35,323 nucleotides of DNA from Candidatus Scalindua sp. (lineage in GTDB: Bacteria; Planctomycetota; Brocadiia; Brocadiales; Scalinduaceae): positions 1 to 35,323 of the forward strand of contig JASMMK010000050.1 of assembly GCA_030748215.1 (NCBI GenBank). The letters are read 5' to 3'. The position numbers and the translations under genes are program-made. Below are positions 1 to 9,075 of this stretch, one piece after another. The stretch's first letter is position 1; each line of letters starts with the position of its first letter. The notes beneath the pieces were generated by a model. The model did no database searches. It was not told where the DNA came from and saw only the letters and a program-made list of their open reading frames with translations.

Positions 1-642
1 ATATTCATCAAAAGGCCAGTTATGGGTATAACTGGATTCACCTCCGGGTCTTTCCACCGCACAAACCCACGCACCCCAGAAGAAAAAGGCCGAAAGGTCT
101 TTAAGTTCGGCATCGTCTGTAATGTAGCCTGCCGGTTTGAAAGCTTCCTTGTGATCTCCCTTGAATTTTGAATTATAGTATTCCGCCAGTCGTCCTGCCG
201 CATACGCCTGCCCCTCTGTAAGCACGACTATGTTTCTCTCCCTGTCGTAACGGTTTGTCTTTAGTTCACGCTTCACCCTGACAGATATACCATCTTTCTC
301 TATTTGAGATAACTCATCCACATTGCCATTTGCAACCTGTTGGCCATAAAAATCGTTCATCTCAACAGCAACCTGGTGGAGTGCTTCAGCTGTAAAATCC
401 GGTCCACGGGCAGCTCCATCTCCGAACATGCTTCCGTATTCCATCAAAGCATATCTCTGGAAGATCAGCTGTCCACGTTCGACAGATGCCTGTTGAACAA
501 TTTCCACCCCTGAAGGTGAAATATAATCAGGTTTAGGAGGCGCATCTTTATACGTGCTGAAACCCATGAATATGACGCCGGATGCTCCTACAACCAGAAC
601 TGCAAGTAAATATTTCCACCAATTAGTACTCTTCATAATCAT
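1..642 (-). CDS. norZ: Quinol-dependent nitric oxide reductase (qNOR) large subunit, N-terminal 214 codons; runs off the left edge
   Basis: Reading the minus strand from ATG at 642 gives an uninterrupted frame to base 1. Residues about 8-29 form one hydrophobic helix. A periplasmic-type domain follows, with the qNOR signatures GQLIFQRYALMEYGSMFGDG, GPDFTAEALH and, near the edge, HNWPFDEY. These are the conserved N-terminal blocks of single-subunit qNOR, which takes electrons from quinol to reduce NO to N2O in the cytoplasmic membrane. The catalytic haem-copper barrel lies outside the window, so true NO reductase cannot be told from the NO-dismutase-like variants of this family. The start could also be 636. 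An AAGGA lies about 13 bases before 642, so ribosome binding looks weak. No NorC-like gene is seen upstream, consistent with the quinol type. Confidence 0.85.
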   Translation of the reverse strand, partial: MIMKSTNWWKYLLAVLVVGASGVIFMGFSTYKDAPPKPDYISPSGVEIVQQASVERGQLIFQRYALMEYGSMFGDGAARGPDFTAEALHQVAVEMNDFYGQQVANGNVDELSQIEKDGISVRVKRELKTNRYDRERNIVVLTEGQAYAAGRLAEYYNSKFKGDHKEAFKPAGYITDDAELKDLSAFFFWGAWVCAVERPGGESSYTHNWPFDEY

Positions 643-1016
643 ATTTCCAGAGAATCCTTTTGACTCTCTGTATTGTATAACGGAAAAGACGCATCGAGCA
701 TCAACCGTATGTTTTATTAGAACGCTTAAAGCTTTTGTAACACAAAAAAGAAGAAAAACCTAAAATATCTGCCAAGCATGAAGCCCTGAATTTTATCACA
801 TAAGATGTGTAAGTTCAAGTATCATATAGTCTGAAACAATCAGGCCGCTTAGAAATGCAGGCCGCCTAAGGTGCCACTTGAAGCAACTTTCAGGTCCGAC
901 TCAGTAGGGAATTACAGAAATAGGAAAAAGAGGCAATGAATTACACAAAATCGATGATTCAAACACAGGGGCACGAGGGATCGTGCCCCTGCGAAAAACG
1001 TAAGAAAAGTATTAAT
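643..1016. other. Intergenic region between the qNOR gene and the MltA-like gene (no gene seen)
   Basis: This 374-base gap must hold the qNOR promoter on the minus strand. I see no convincing ORF. It contains a direct repeat CAGGCCGCTTA / CAGGCCGCCTA (841-851 and 858-868, 17-base period), a small palindrome CACAT-AAG-ATGTG (797-809), and a strong hairpin at 966-991 listed separately. No clear FNR/NnrR or NorR box was recognised by eye. Confidence 0.6.
966..991. repeat. Perfect 11-bp hairpin with GGGA loop
   Basis: CAGGGGCACGA and TCGTGCCCCTG are exact reverse complements around a four-base loop. It lies 26 bases past the stop codon of the minus-strand MltA-like gene. It could act as a terminator or mRNA 3'-end stabiliser, but neither strand has a U-run after the stem. 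Its GC-rich character is unlike the surrounding AT-rich spacer, so a dispersed palindromic (REP-like) unit is an alternative. Confidence 0.6.
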
Positions 1017-1841
1017 TTACCTTTTTAGAAGGTAATAGAGCTTACCAGTAGCATTAAAATTTTCAGCTTTTTGGACAGCATCTTCGCCAATTCCAAAGAA
1101 AATTTCTGCCCTGTCAGTCGTTTTTGTAGAACTCCGTGAATCATGTGTCAATGTAAAAAATGATTTCCCAGCTTGCCCCTTCTCGTTAAGGTTTGTCGCC
1201 TCTTCTATTACCACAAATGCAAGTCCACCAGGAGGAAAAACCCTGTCATCGGTAGCTATGCTCCTTATTGGCGTGACATGTAAACCTAATGAACCAAAAT
1301 GGGCTGATGTTTTCAAATCCAAATCATATGCAAGGCTTGTCTTATGTGTAACGTCTTTGTCGGAAAATGCAAACCCATATCCTGTAAAGTTGACTTCGCC
1401 TCTGTTTTCCTTCCCGGTAACCTGAAACACCCTGAAATTTTTTGCAATAAATTCGGTCAGCTCCTGCGGGCTCTTGCTACTAACATATCCATCCCTGAAA
1501 AGTTTTAAGGTCTCTATCTGTTTTTCGGGAGTAAAACCTATTGATTTAAAGGAGTCAGGATATGACTCGACCTTTTCAAAATATACCCTGCTTTTGTCTA
1601 CTGTGTAAAGCAATTCTATTCTACCATAATCATCTCTAAATCCTGGAATCTGATTTGAATCAGTAATTTCTGTCAGACCTGTTCCAGGCCCAGCTGCTGA
1701 AACAGGCGATGTTGTTTCCACCGCTTCTGCTGACGACAGAGGCGCTTCTTTCACCGTAGTTGTTGTACACCCTGCCTGGAAAACTATAACCAGGAGTGCA
1801 ACAACCAGCAGACAGTTAAGAGTGTTATTTTTTGGTATCAT
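1017..1841 (-). CDS. MltA-like (3D-domain) lipoprotein with a shortened barrel, possible lytic transglycosylase relative
   Basis: 274 residues. A signal peptide ends in the lipobox FQAGC, so Cys25 would be lipidated. Residues about 100-160 resemble the start of the MltA domain (a helical stretch, then a segment ending RGEVNFTGY at 147-155). Residues about 183-274 resemble its 3D end (GSLGL, then TPIRSIATDDRVFPPGG, then THD and FFGIGEDA, ending GKLYYLL). Asp234 falls where MltA has its catalytic aspartate. Between FTGY and GSLGL only about 27 residues remain, whereas MltA proteins carry well over a hundred there, so the sugar-binding second domain is essentially missing. The GGAIKG-type motif after the catalytic Asp is also not kept. 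Envelope peptidoglycan binding or cleavage is plausible, but activity is doubtful. It lies 57 bases behind purH on the same strand. Confidence 0.65.
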   Translation of the reverse strand: MIPKNNTLNCLLVVALLVIVFQAGCTTTTVKEAPLSSAEAVETTSPVSAAGPGTGLTEITDSNQIPGFRDDYGRIELLYTVDKSRVYFEKVESYPDSFKSIGFTPEKQIETLKLFRDGYVSSKSPQELTEFIAKNFRVFQVTGKENRGEVNFTGYGFAFSDKDVTHKTSLAYDLDLKTSAHFGSLGLHVTPIRSIATDDRVFPPGGLAFVVIEEATNLNEKGQAGKSFFTLTHDSRSSTKTTDRAEIFFGIGEDAVQKAENFNATGKLYYLLKR

Positions 1842-1898
1842 AATCTTAAATGCTCCTTCCTCGAAATATTGTTGTAATGTGTAATTCGTGTCTAAATC

Positions 1899-3470
1899 TT
1901 AGTGTTTAAAGTGTCTCTCACCGGTAAATACCATTGCAATTCCGTGTTTATTTGCAGCATCTATCGATTCCTGGTCTTTTTTAGAACCACCGGGTTGTAT
2001 TATAGCAGTAATACCAACCTTTGCCGCAATGTCTATACAATCCGGGAAAGGGAAAAATGCATCAGAGGCCATAACCGTTCCTGCGGTTCTGCCACCTGAT
2101 TTGCTGATTGCAATGTTCGTGGAGTCAACGCGGCTCATTTGCCCTGCTCCCACACCAATAACCATCTTGTCTTTTGTAAAAACTATTGCATTTGATTTAG
2201 TGTGCTTGCAAACCTTCCAAGCGAAAAGCAATTCGTCTATTTCATCTTCTGACGGAACTTTATTTGTGGCCACCTTCAACTGATCCTTGTCACCGGAATT
2301 CATATCTTTATCCTGAACCAATACTCCCCCAACAACACCTCTGAATTCTTTTATTCCCTTCTTTGTAGACGAGTCACCCAGCGAGTCTAATTTCAACAAT
2401 CTAAGATCCTTTCCCCATCCTCGCTTTGTAGTCAATATCTCAATAACCTTATCGTCAAAACCCGGTGCCGCTATAGCCTCAACAAAATGACCAGGTTCTG
2501 TGATGGCCTCAGCAGTCGCCACATCAACATTCCTGTTTAAACTCAGTATGCATCCAAAAGCCGAAACGGTATCAGTGCTGTATGCCCTTGCAAAAGCGTC
2601 TTTAAGGTTTTCTGCAGTTGCAACACCACATGGATTAGCATGTTTGATTAAGACAGCAGCCGGCGCGTCAAACTCCTTAACAATTTCGATCGCAACGTCG
2701 GTATCCAAAATATTGTTAAAGGACAGTTCCTTGCCATGCAACTGTTCTGCGTTTGAAATACATGGAACACCAAGATCCTTAGAGCCATAAAACGCTGCCG
2801 TCTGATGTGGATTTTCTCCATATCTCAAGTCCTGCTTTTTATGCAAATCAATACTTATCGTGTCAGGATAAGCCTCTTTATTGTCCCTGTTAAAATAATC
2901 AAAGATTATCTTATCGTACTCACTTGTATGTTTAAATGCCTCAGTAACCAACTCATAACGTGTCTCATATGAGAGATCGCTGCCCTTTTCATTCAATTCT
3001 TCTAATATCGAATCATAACGCTCAGGATTCACAACGATTGCAACATGCTTGAAATTTTTAGCAGCAGACCTGATCATGGATGGTCCGCCAATATCAATAT
3101 TTTCAACCGCCTCTTCCTGAGACACACCTTCTTTACTGATAGTCTTCTCAAACGGATACAGATTTACAACAACAAGGTCTATAGTACCAATCCCTAAATC
3201 CTCTATCTGTTTCATATGGCTTTCGTTGTCCCTTACTGCAAGCAGACCACCATGGATCTTTGGATGTAGTGTTTTTACCCTTCCATCCATAATCTCCGGA
3301 AAACCCGTATGTTCTGACACATCGGTAACGTCAACACCATTTTCTCTGATAGATTTAGCAGTACCACCTGTTGACAAAATTTTAACGCCAAGGCCTGCCA
3401 GACCTTTTGCAAGTTCTATTATACCCGTCTTATCAGAAACACTAATCAGAGCGGTTTTTATCTTCGCCAT
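1899..3470 (-). CDS. purH: Bifunctional AICAR transformylase / IMP cyclohydrolase
   Basis: 523 residues, normal length for PurH, which performs the last two steps of IMP synthesis in the cytoplasm. The N-terminal MGS-like IMP cyclohydrolase domain starts at ALISVSDKTG and includes GGTAKSI, KTLHPKIHGG and NIDIGGPSMIRSAAKN. The AICAR transformylase part has RYGENPHQ, KHANPCGVA (the Lys-His catalytic pair) and the C-terminal ASDAFFPFPD and IIQPGGSKKD. The start ATG at 3470 is preceded by AAGGGAA at good spacing. It is transcribed away from ppdK; the MltA-like lipoprotein may be cotranscribed downstream. Confidence 0.97.
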   Translation of the reverse strand: MAKIKTALISVSDKTGIIELAKGLAGLGVKILSTGGTAKSIRENGVDVTDVSEHTGFPEIMDGRVKTLHPKIHGGLLAVRDNESHMKQIEDLGIGTIDLVVVNLYPFEKTISKEGVSQEEAVENIDIGGPSMIRSAAKNFKHVAIVVNPERYDSILEELNEKGSDLSYETRYELVTEAFKHTSEYDKIIFDYFNRDNKEAYPDTISIDLHKKQDLRYGENPHQTAAFYGSKDLGVPCISNAEQLHGKELSFNNILDTDVAIEIVKEFDAPAAVLIKHANPCGVATAENLKDAFARAYSTDTVSAFGCILSLNRNVDVATAEAITEPGHFVEAIAAPGFDDKVIEILTTKRGWGKDLRLLKLDSLGDSSTKKGIKEFRGVVGGVLVQDKDMNSGDKDQLKVATNKVPSEDEIDELLFAWKVCKHTKSNAIVFTKDKMVIGVGAGQMSRVDSTNIAISKSGGRTAGTVMASDAFFPFPDCIDIAAKVGITAIIQPGGSKKDQESIDAANKHGIAMVFTGERHFKH

Positions 3471-3874
3471 AAATAATTCCCTTTCATTGCTGATTTCTTA
3501 GATTATTCGGTGTAGGTATATATGCATAACTGCAGTCTTTACCGCAAGTTCTTTATATAAACACTTCCGTAATTGCACTTTTTCGCGCAACTAAACATAT
3601 TAAAAAATGAGAAAAAATGCTACCAAAACAGCCTTATTATGTCAAAACAATAAGCTTAATAATTTTCCTTGCTAGACATAAATATGTTTGATAGTATCAA
3701 ATTTCACTTCTAGCCGTCTGATATATTCAGGGAATGTGACGGAAATGCCGTGTTACGTTATGGTTATGTTAGAAAGGCTATTCACACCATAATGTTAATT
3801 TTGATAAAGCAAGGTTATTAAGCAATATAGATCATTGATCGATATTGCCATAAATTTGAATAAAGGTGAAAATT
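3471..3874. promoter_or_regulatory. Divergent promoter region purH / ppdK with palindromes
   Basis: This 404-base AT-rich spacer must carry promoters for both divergent genes. Two inverted repeats stand out: TTTGATA-G-TATCAAA at 3687-3701 (7+7, perfect) and a 12+12 stem with one mismatch and an ATT loop at 3822-3848. The second lies 26 bases before the ppdK start, inside its likely leader. No known riboswitch was recognised, and I see no gene. Confidence 0.5.
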
Positions 3875-6628
3875 ATGAAAAAGAAGTATATATATTTCTT
3901 CGGTAACAAAAACGCTGATGGCAATGCCAAGATGAAGGATCTACTCGGCGGTAAGGGTGCAAACCTTGCAGAGATGGCCAATCTTGGATTCCCTGTACCT
4001 TCAGGATTTACCATTACAACTCAGGCATGCAATGAATATAATAACAATAATAATAAGTACCCTACAGGACTTCAAAGTGAAATTGATAGAAACCTCTCCC
4101 GTCTTGAACGTGAAATGGGTGCTAAACTGGGAGACGCAAAAAACCCCTTGTTGGTATCAGTAAGAAGCGGTGCAGCTGCTTCCATGCCGGGTATGATGGA
4201 TACTGTTCTAAACCTGGGACTGAACCCTGATTCTATACAGGGGCTAATCCATAAAACGAATAATAAGAGATTCCCATGGGATGCGTATAGACGATTCATA
4301 AATATGTTTGGCAATGTTGTGATGGGAATGAAACATCATGACTTTGAGGAAATACTTGACCGACACAAGGAGAAAGCAAATGTCGAAAATGATACAGACC
4401 TCAACGCTGAGCAATTGAAAGAGATATGTAAGGATTTCATTGCTATCTACAAAAAGAAAACTGGCACCAACTTCCCCACAGACCCTAAAGAGCAATTGCG
4501 TAAAGCGATCGTGGCTGTCTTCGATTCCTGGAATAATCCAAGAGCGGTAAAATATAGAAAGATATATGAAATCAGTGGTCTGATGGGAACAGCAGTAAAC
4601 ATACAAGCTATGGTCTATGGAAATACCGGTAACAACTCCGCAACAGGTGTATGTTTTACCAGGAATCCATCTACCGGCGAAAACAAATTCTACGGAGAGT
4701 TTTTACTGAATGCACAGGGTGAGGATGTCGTAGCAGGCATACGAACACCGGAACCAATAAGCGATTTGGCTAAGGAATTACCTACAGCATATAAGAAATT
4801 AGTAAATATAAAAAACAAATTGGAGAAGCACTACAAAGACCTGCAGGACATGGAGTTCACGGTACAAGAAGGAAAGTTGTTTATGCTCCAGACACGAAAT
4901 GGGAAACGAACCACACAGGCGGCGGTAAAGATAGCTGTGGATATGGTAAAGGAGAAGCTTATCGATAAAGAAACCGCCATCAACAGGATAGACCCAAACC
5001 AATTGGACCAACTGCTACACCCAACATTTGATCCGAAAGCGAAACAAGATGTTATGGCGTCAGGCCTGCCGGCATCACCGGGAGCAGCTTCCGGCAAAGT
5101 AACATTCCACGCCGACGAGGCGGAGGCGTTAGCGGCAAAAAATGAGAAAGTCATACTGGTAAGAATAGAAACCTCACCCGAAGATATCGGAGGAATGCAT
5201 GTCGCGCAGGGCATACTTACAACCAAGGGAGGCATGACCTCACACGCGGCTGTAGTTGCCAGAGGAATGGGAACATGCTGTGTCGCTGGATGTGGAAGCA
5301 TTCAGATAGATTATGAGAAAGAAGAATTTATAGTAGGTGAAAAAACTATTAAAAAAGGTGATTACATCTCTCTGGATGGATCACGTGGTGAAGTCATACT
5401 GGGACAAGTACCAACAGTAGAGCCGAAACTCAGTGGAGACTTCAGCAAACTTATGAAATGGGCTGATGAAATTCGAAGGCTTAATATCAGAACAAATGCG
5501 GATACACCTGAAGATGCGAAGAGAGCCAGAGATTTTGGTGCAGAAGGTATTGGACTGTGCCGCACAGAACATATGTTCTTTGGTGAAGATCGTATTGACT
5601 ACGTCAGGCAGATGATACTTACGGCAGGAAACGCCACCAATCTGCAAGTGGCTGTCAATGAGGCAGAAACAGAGATTGGTAAAGCGCCAAAGAGGAAACA
5701 ATCTTCATTGAATAAAAAAATAAAGCATCTAAAAGTAAAACTGAATGCAACACAGAAATTATATAATGGTGCGCTAAAAAAGTTACTGCCTATGCAAAGA
5801 GGTGATTTTGCGAAAATCTTTAAAGTCATGAACGGTTTTCCTGTTACTATTCGACTTCTCGATCCACCATTACACGAATTCCTGCCTAAGGAAAAACATT
5901 TACAAGTAGTACTTGCAAAAAAAATGGGAATGACCCTTAAAGAAGTCAAAGACAGAGTTAACAGCCTCCATGAAACCAATCCAATGTTGGGATTAAGAGG
6001 ATGTCGCCTGGGTATTGTCTACCCAGAAATTTATCAAATGCAGGTAAAGGCGATAATTGAAGCAGTATGTGCTGTAAAAAAGAAGGGTATCAAAGTGATA
6101 CCAGAGATAATGATCCCCCTTGTAGGCACGGATGAAGAGATGAGGGTCCTTAAAGAGGATGTTAAGATGATAGCAAAGGGGGTATTAGCAAAGAAAGGCA
6201 TAAAAATCAGTTACAAGATTGGTACGATGATAGAGATACCAAGAGCGGCCTTAACTGCTGATCGTATAGCCAGGCACGCTGAATTTTTCTCATTTGGTAC
6301 TAATGATTTAACCCAGATGACATTTGGATATAGTCGTGACGATGTCGGCTCCTTTGTACCGCAGTATGCCGAACGCGAAATATTAGAGAAGGACCCTTTT
6401 CAAGTCCTTGATCAGGATGGAGTAGGACAGCTGGTTACAACCGGTATCAAGAAAGGACGACAGGCAAGGCCAGGTCTCAAAGTAGGAATTTGTGGTGAAC
6501 ATGGAGGGGAACCTTCTTCAATACATTTTTGTCACAGGAACGGTATGGACTATGTCAGCTGTTCTCCCTTCAGAGTACCAATAGCACGCTTATCAGCTGC
6601 TCAAGCAGCAATAAAAGGGAAAATATAG
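3875..6628 (+). CDS. ppdK: Pyruvate, phosphate dikinase
   Basis: 917 residues from ATG 3875, which has AAAGGTG six bases upstream; an in-frame GTG at 3866 overlaps that ribosome site and is less likely. PPDK interconverts pyruvate + ATP + Pi and PEP + AMP + PPi. In order: the ATP-grasp nucleotide domain (LLGGKGANLAEM, VSVRSGAAASMPGMMDT), the swivelling phosphohistidine domain (TTKGGMTSHAAVVARGMGT, His in TSHA), and the PEP/pyruvate TIM barrel (GIGLCRTEHMFF, SFGTNDLTQMTFGYSRDD, and GICGEHGG with the catalytic Cys). An extra Lys-rich helical stretch at about 595-635 follows the TEHMFF block. No PDRP-type regulatory gene is adjacent. The next gene begins directly at the stop codon. Confidence 0.97.
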   Translation: MKKKYIYFFGNKNADGNAKMKDLLGGKGANLAEMANLGFPVPSGFTITTQACNEYNNNNNKYPTGLQSEIDRNLSRLEREMGAKLGDAKNPLLVSVRSGAAASMPGMMDTVLNLGLNPDSIQGLIHKTNNKRFPWDAYRRFINMFGNVVMGMKHHDFEEILDRHKEKANVENDTDLNAEQLKEICKDFIAIYKKKTGTNFPTDPKEQLRKAIVAVFDSWNNPRAVKYRKIYEISGLMGTAVNIQAMVYGNTGNNSATGVCFTRNPSTGENKFYGEFLLNAQGEDVVAGIRTPEPISDLAKELPTAYKKLVNIKNKLEKHYKDLQDMEFTVQEGKLFMLQTRNGKRTTQAAVKIAVDMVKEKLIDKETAINRIDPNQLDQLLHPTFDPKAKQDVMASGLPASPGAASGKVTFHADEAEALAAKNEKVILVRIETSPEDIGGMHVAQGILTTKGGMTSHAAVVARGMGTCCVAGCGSIQIDYEKEEFIVGEKTIKKGDYISLDGSRGEVILGQVPTVEPKLSGDFSKLMKWADEIRRLNIRTNADTPEDAKRARDFGAEGIGLCRTEHMFFGEDRIDYVRQMILTAGNATNLQVAVNEAETEIGKAPKRKQSSLNKKIKHLKVKLNATQKLYNGALKKLLPMQRGDFAKIFKVMNGFPVTIRLLDPPLHEFLPKEKHLQVVLAKKMGMTLKEVKDRVNSLHETNPMLGLRGCRLGIVYPEIYQMQVKAIIEAVCAVKKKGIKVIPEIMIPLVGTDEEMRVLKEDVKMIAKGVLAKKGIKISYKIGTMIEIPRAALTADRIARHAEFFSFGTNDLTQMTFGYSRDDVGSFVPQYAEREILEKDPFQVLDQDGVGQLVTTGIKKGRQARPGLKVGICGEHGGEPSSIHFCHRNGMDYVSCSPFRVPIARLSAAQAAIKGKI

Positions 6629-8968
6629 ATGGAAGATTTTCACACTGATAAGCACAAGAAACATCCCCAACTTACAAAAACAAACTTTTTCCTGAAATAT
6701 ATTAATATTATTAAGGAAAGTCTTCTATGGTACTTTTATGAAAAAGATACCCTTGAGGTTAAAATAAAACAGAAGGACAGTCAATTAGAAGATCTGAAGT
6801 CACAATTAAATATTGTGAATCATATGTACGAAGAGGGAAGAAACCTTCTGAAGGAGCAGAAAAGGGATCTTGAAGAGATGCTGAAAGTGGAACGTAAAGG
6901 AGCAAACATCCCTTCTCTGTTGCAGCTAGACAGGAAACAACCAAAGATTTCTCAAAGATCTAAAATAAAGATCAATAAGCTGAAGGCAAAGATAGAGAGA
7001 CTGACAAAAGCGGGTATCCCAACTGCACTGGAAGGATACTATGAAATTGGCCTTACCTCCTATTACAATGACCGGATTGATGAAGCTATCAAGCAATGGG
7101 AAACTGTAATAAAGCTGGATAAGCACAACATAAATACTAATCATAATCTGGGAATAGCTTATTACAAGATCGGGAGGTATGATGAAGCCATTTCTACATT
7201 ATGTACAATTGTAAATAGTAACCCTAAAGACTACACTCCGTATTATTGCCTGGGTCTTGCTTATAACAAAAAGCAGAATTTTGTATCTGCAATCTCTGAA
7301 TTCAAAAAAGCCCTGTCAATTCATCCCGATGATGATGCTATTTACTACAACCTCGGTTTGTCTTATGAGCACAATGAGGAAGCTAACGAAGCAATTGATA
7401 CCTACAACAAAGTAATTGAACTGAATGCCAACCATATCGATGCGATCTTTCATCTTGGCATTCTTTATAGGAAAAAAGAGTTATTTGATAAAGCAGTTAC
7501 CGAATTAAAAAAGGTTATCAGTGCTGATACCTCTAATGTAAGAGCGCACTACTATCTTGGGTGCTGTTATGACGAAAAAGGATTGACTGCAAGTGCAAAG
7601 AAAGGATTTGTTAATGCGCTTAAATCTGATCCGCAACACATTCCTTCGCTATACAACCTGGGCCTTATTTATATGAAAAGTAGCGACAACAAAGATGCTG
7701 CTTCCAATTTCGAGGCCATCCTCAAAATCGACCCTAATAACCATGACGCTCATTACAATATGGGACTCCTTTATTACAAGGAAGAGAAATACGATGCTGC
7801 GATTGTCGAATATAAAGAGGCGTTAGACCAGGAAAATGACAACGCAGACGTTTATTACAATATGGGACTCGCTTATTTTAAAAAAGAACTTTTTGAAGAT
7901 GCAATTTCATCTTTTAATAATGTGCTTCTAACCAGGAACGAACATGTAGATGCCCTGCACGAATTGGGTAATTCGTACAATAACATTGGAAATCATGAAG
8001 AAGCTATTTCTCTGTTTAATAAAGTTTTAGCACTGAACCCCGACAATGCTACTTGTTACTTTAACCTGGGCAATGCTTACCGTGCAGACAAAAAACGCAA
8101 TGAGGCACACAATGCTTATAAAAACGCGATTGAAATCAACCCTGACTATGCTGAGGCCTGGAATGCCTTAGGTATCATGAACAGGGCACGAGGGAAGCAT
8201 GATGAGGCTGTTCACGCACACAAGAAGGCACTGGAGATTGACCCGTCCTATGCTGAGGCGCATAAAAATCTTGGTGTTTTGTGCGATGACAATGGAGAGC
8301 TAAAAGATGCAATTACCCATTACAACAAGGCGACTAAACTCAAATCTGATTATGACGAAGCATACAATAATCTTGGAGTAGTATATTCCAAACAGGGCGA
8401 CACAGACAAGGCAATAGCATTTTACAAAGCAGCCCTGGATTTAAATCCGGATTATGCGGAGGCGTACAATAATCGTGGAGTGGCGTACGACAGTAAAAAT
8501 ATGCTGAATGAAGCTATAGAACAATACGAAATGGCAATTGAACACAACTCAGAATATGCTGAGGCATATAACAATCTCGGCACTACCTACGCAAAAAAGG
8601 TTATGCTCACTCAGGCAATTACACAATATAAAAAAGCTATCAGAATTAACCCTGAATACTCTGAAGCGCACTTTAATCTCGGTATCGCTTATAACAAGAA
8701 AAAAATGTATGACAACGCAATTGAATCATTCAGAAAGACTATAGAATTAAATCCTGATGATGAAAGCGCTCATTATAACCTAGGAATAGTTTACAGTAAA
8801 AATAGAATGTATGACGAGGCTATTCTTGAATACAAGAAAGTGATTGAGTCAAACCCAAATCTGCCTGACGTTCATTATAATTTAGGAGTAGTATACCGGG
8901 AGAAGGGAATGCATCTTCAGGCAAAGAGAGAAGTTGCACTATATAAAAAAATGAATAGTCGTAAATAA
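6629..8968 (+). CDS. Coiled-coil plus long TPR-array protein, translationally coupled to ppdK
   Basis: 779 residues. The ATG touches the ppdK stop (TAGATG), and its ribosome site AAAGGGA lies in the ppdK tail, so the two are coupled. Residues about 45-130 are charged and heptad-like (a likely coiled coil). From about 135 to the end there are roughly 18-19 tandem 34-residue tetratricopeptide repeats, with motifs such as YNLGLAY, AEAYNNLG and LNPDYAEA recurring. There is no signal peptide or membrane helix, so it is probably a cytoplasmic scaffold. Later repeats (residues about 480-700) are closer to consensus and to each other than the first ones, suggesting recent internal duplication. The partner is unknown; a role connected with PPDK is only inferred from the coupling. 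Confidence 0.92.
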   Translation: MEDFHTDKHKKHPQLTKTNFFLKYINIIKESLLWYFYEKDTLEVKIKQKDSQLEDLKSQLNIVNHMYEEGRNLLKEQKRDLEEMLKVERKGANIPSLLQLDRKQPKISQRSKIKINKLKAKIERLTKAGIPTALEGYYEIGLTSYYNDRIDEAIKQWETVIKLDKHNINTNHNLGIAYYKIGRYDEAISTLCTIVNSNPKDYTPYYCLGLAYNKKQNFVSAISEFKKALSIHPDDDAIYYNLGLSYEHNEEANEAIDTYNKVIELNANHIDAIFHLGILYRKKELFDKAVTELKKVISADTSNVRAHYYLGCCYDEKGLTASAKKGFVNALKSDPQHIPSLYNLGLIYMKSSDNKDAASNFEAILKIDPNNHDAHYNMGLLYYKEEKYDAAIVEYKEALDQENDNADVYYNMGLAYFKKELFEDAISSFNNVLLTRNEHVDALHELGNSYNNIGNHEEAISLFNKVLALNPDNATCYFNLGNAYRADKKRNEAHNAYKNAIEINPDYAEAWNALGIMNRARGKHDEAVHAHKKALEIDPSYAEAHKNLGVLCDDNGELKDAITHYNKATKLKSDYDEAYNNLGVVYSKQGDTDKAIAFYKAALDLNPDYAEAYNNRGVAYDSKNMLNEAIEQYEMAIEHNSEYAEAYNNLGTTYAKKVMLTQAITQYKKAIRINPEYSEAHFNLGIAYNKKKMYDNAIESFRKTIELNPDDESAHYNLGIVYSKNRMYDEAILEYKKVIESNPNLPDVHYNLGVVYREKGMHLQAKREVALYKKMNSRK

Positions 8969-8990
8969 GAGCCCGATGTCATTTCATAAA

Positions 8991-9025
8991 AAAAGCGCCT
9001 CCTCGTTCTACGCGAAGGCGCTTTT
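8991..9025. terminator. Bidirectional intrinsic terminator
   Basis: AAAAGCGCCT and AGGCGCTTTT form a 10-bp stem around a 15-base loop, with A-run before and T-run after. It therefore ends transcription of the TPR gene from the left and of the iscU-like gene from the right. Confidence 0.85.
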
Positions 9026-9075
9026 CACTAGTTACAACAGTCACGTTTCTAAACTCCGCTCGAAAAACCCTACAG

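Noticed and set aside
871..896. TGGCAC on the minus strand upstream of the qNOR gene as a sigma-54 promoter
   Set aside because: At the required spacing the bases read GCGGC instead of TTGC, so the -12 element is missing.
4831..5301. A 156-residue minus-strand frame inside ppdK
   Set aside because: It is antisense to conserved PPDK motifs, and its composition mirrors them.
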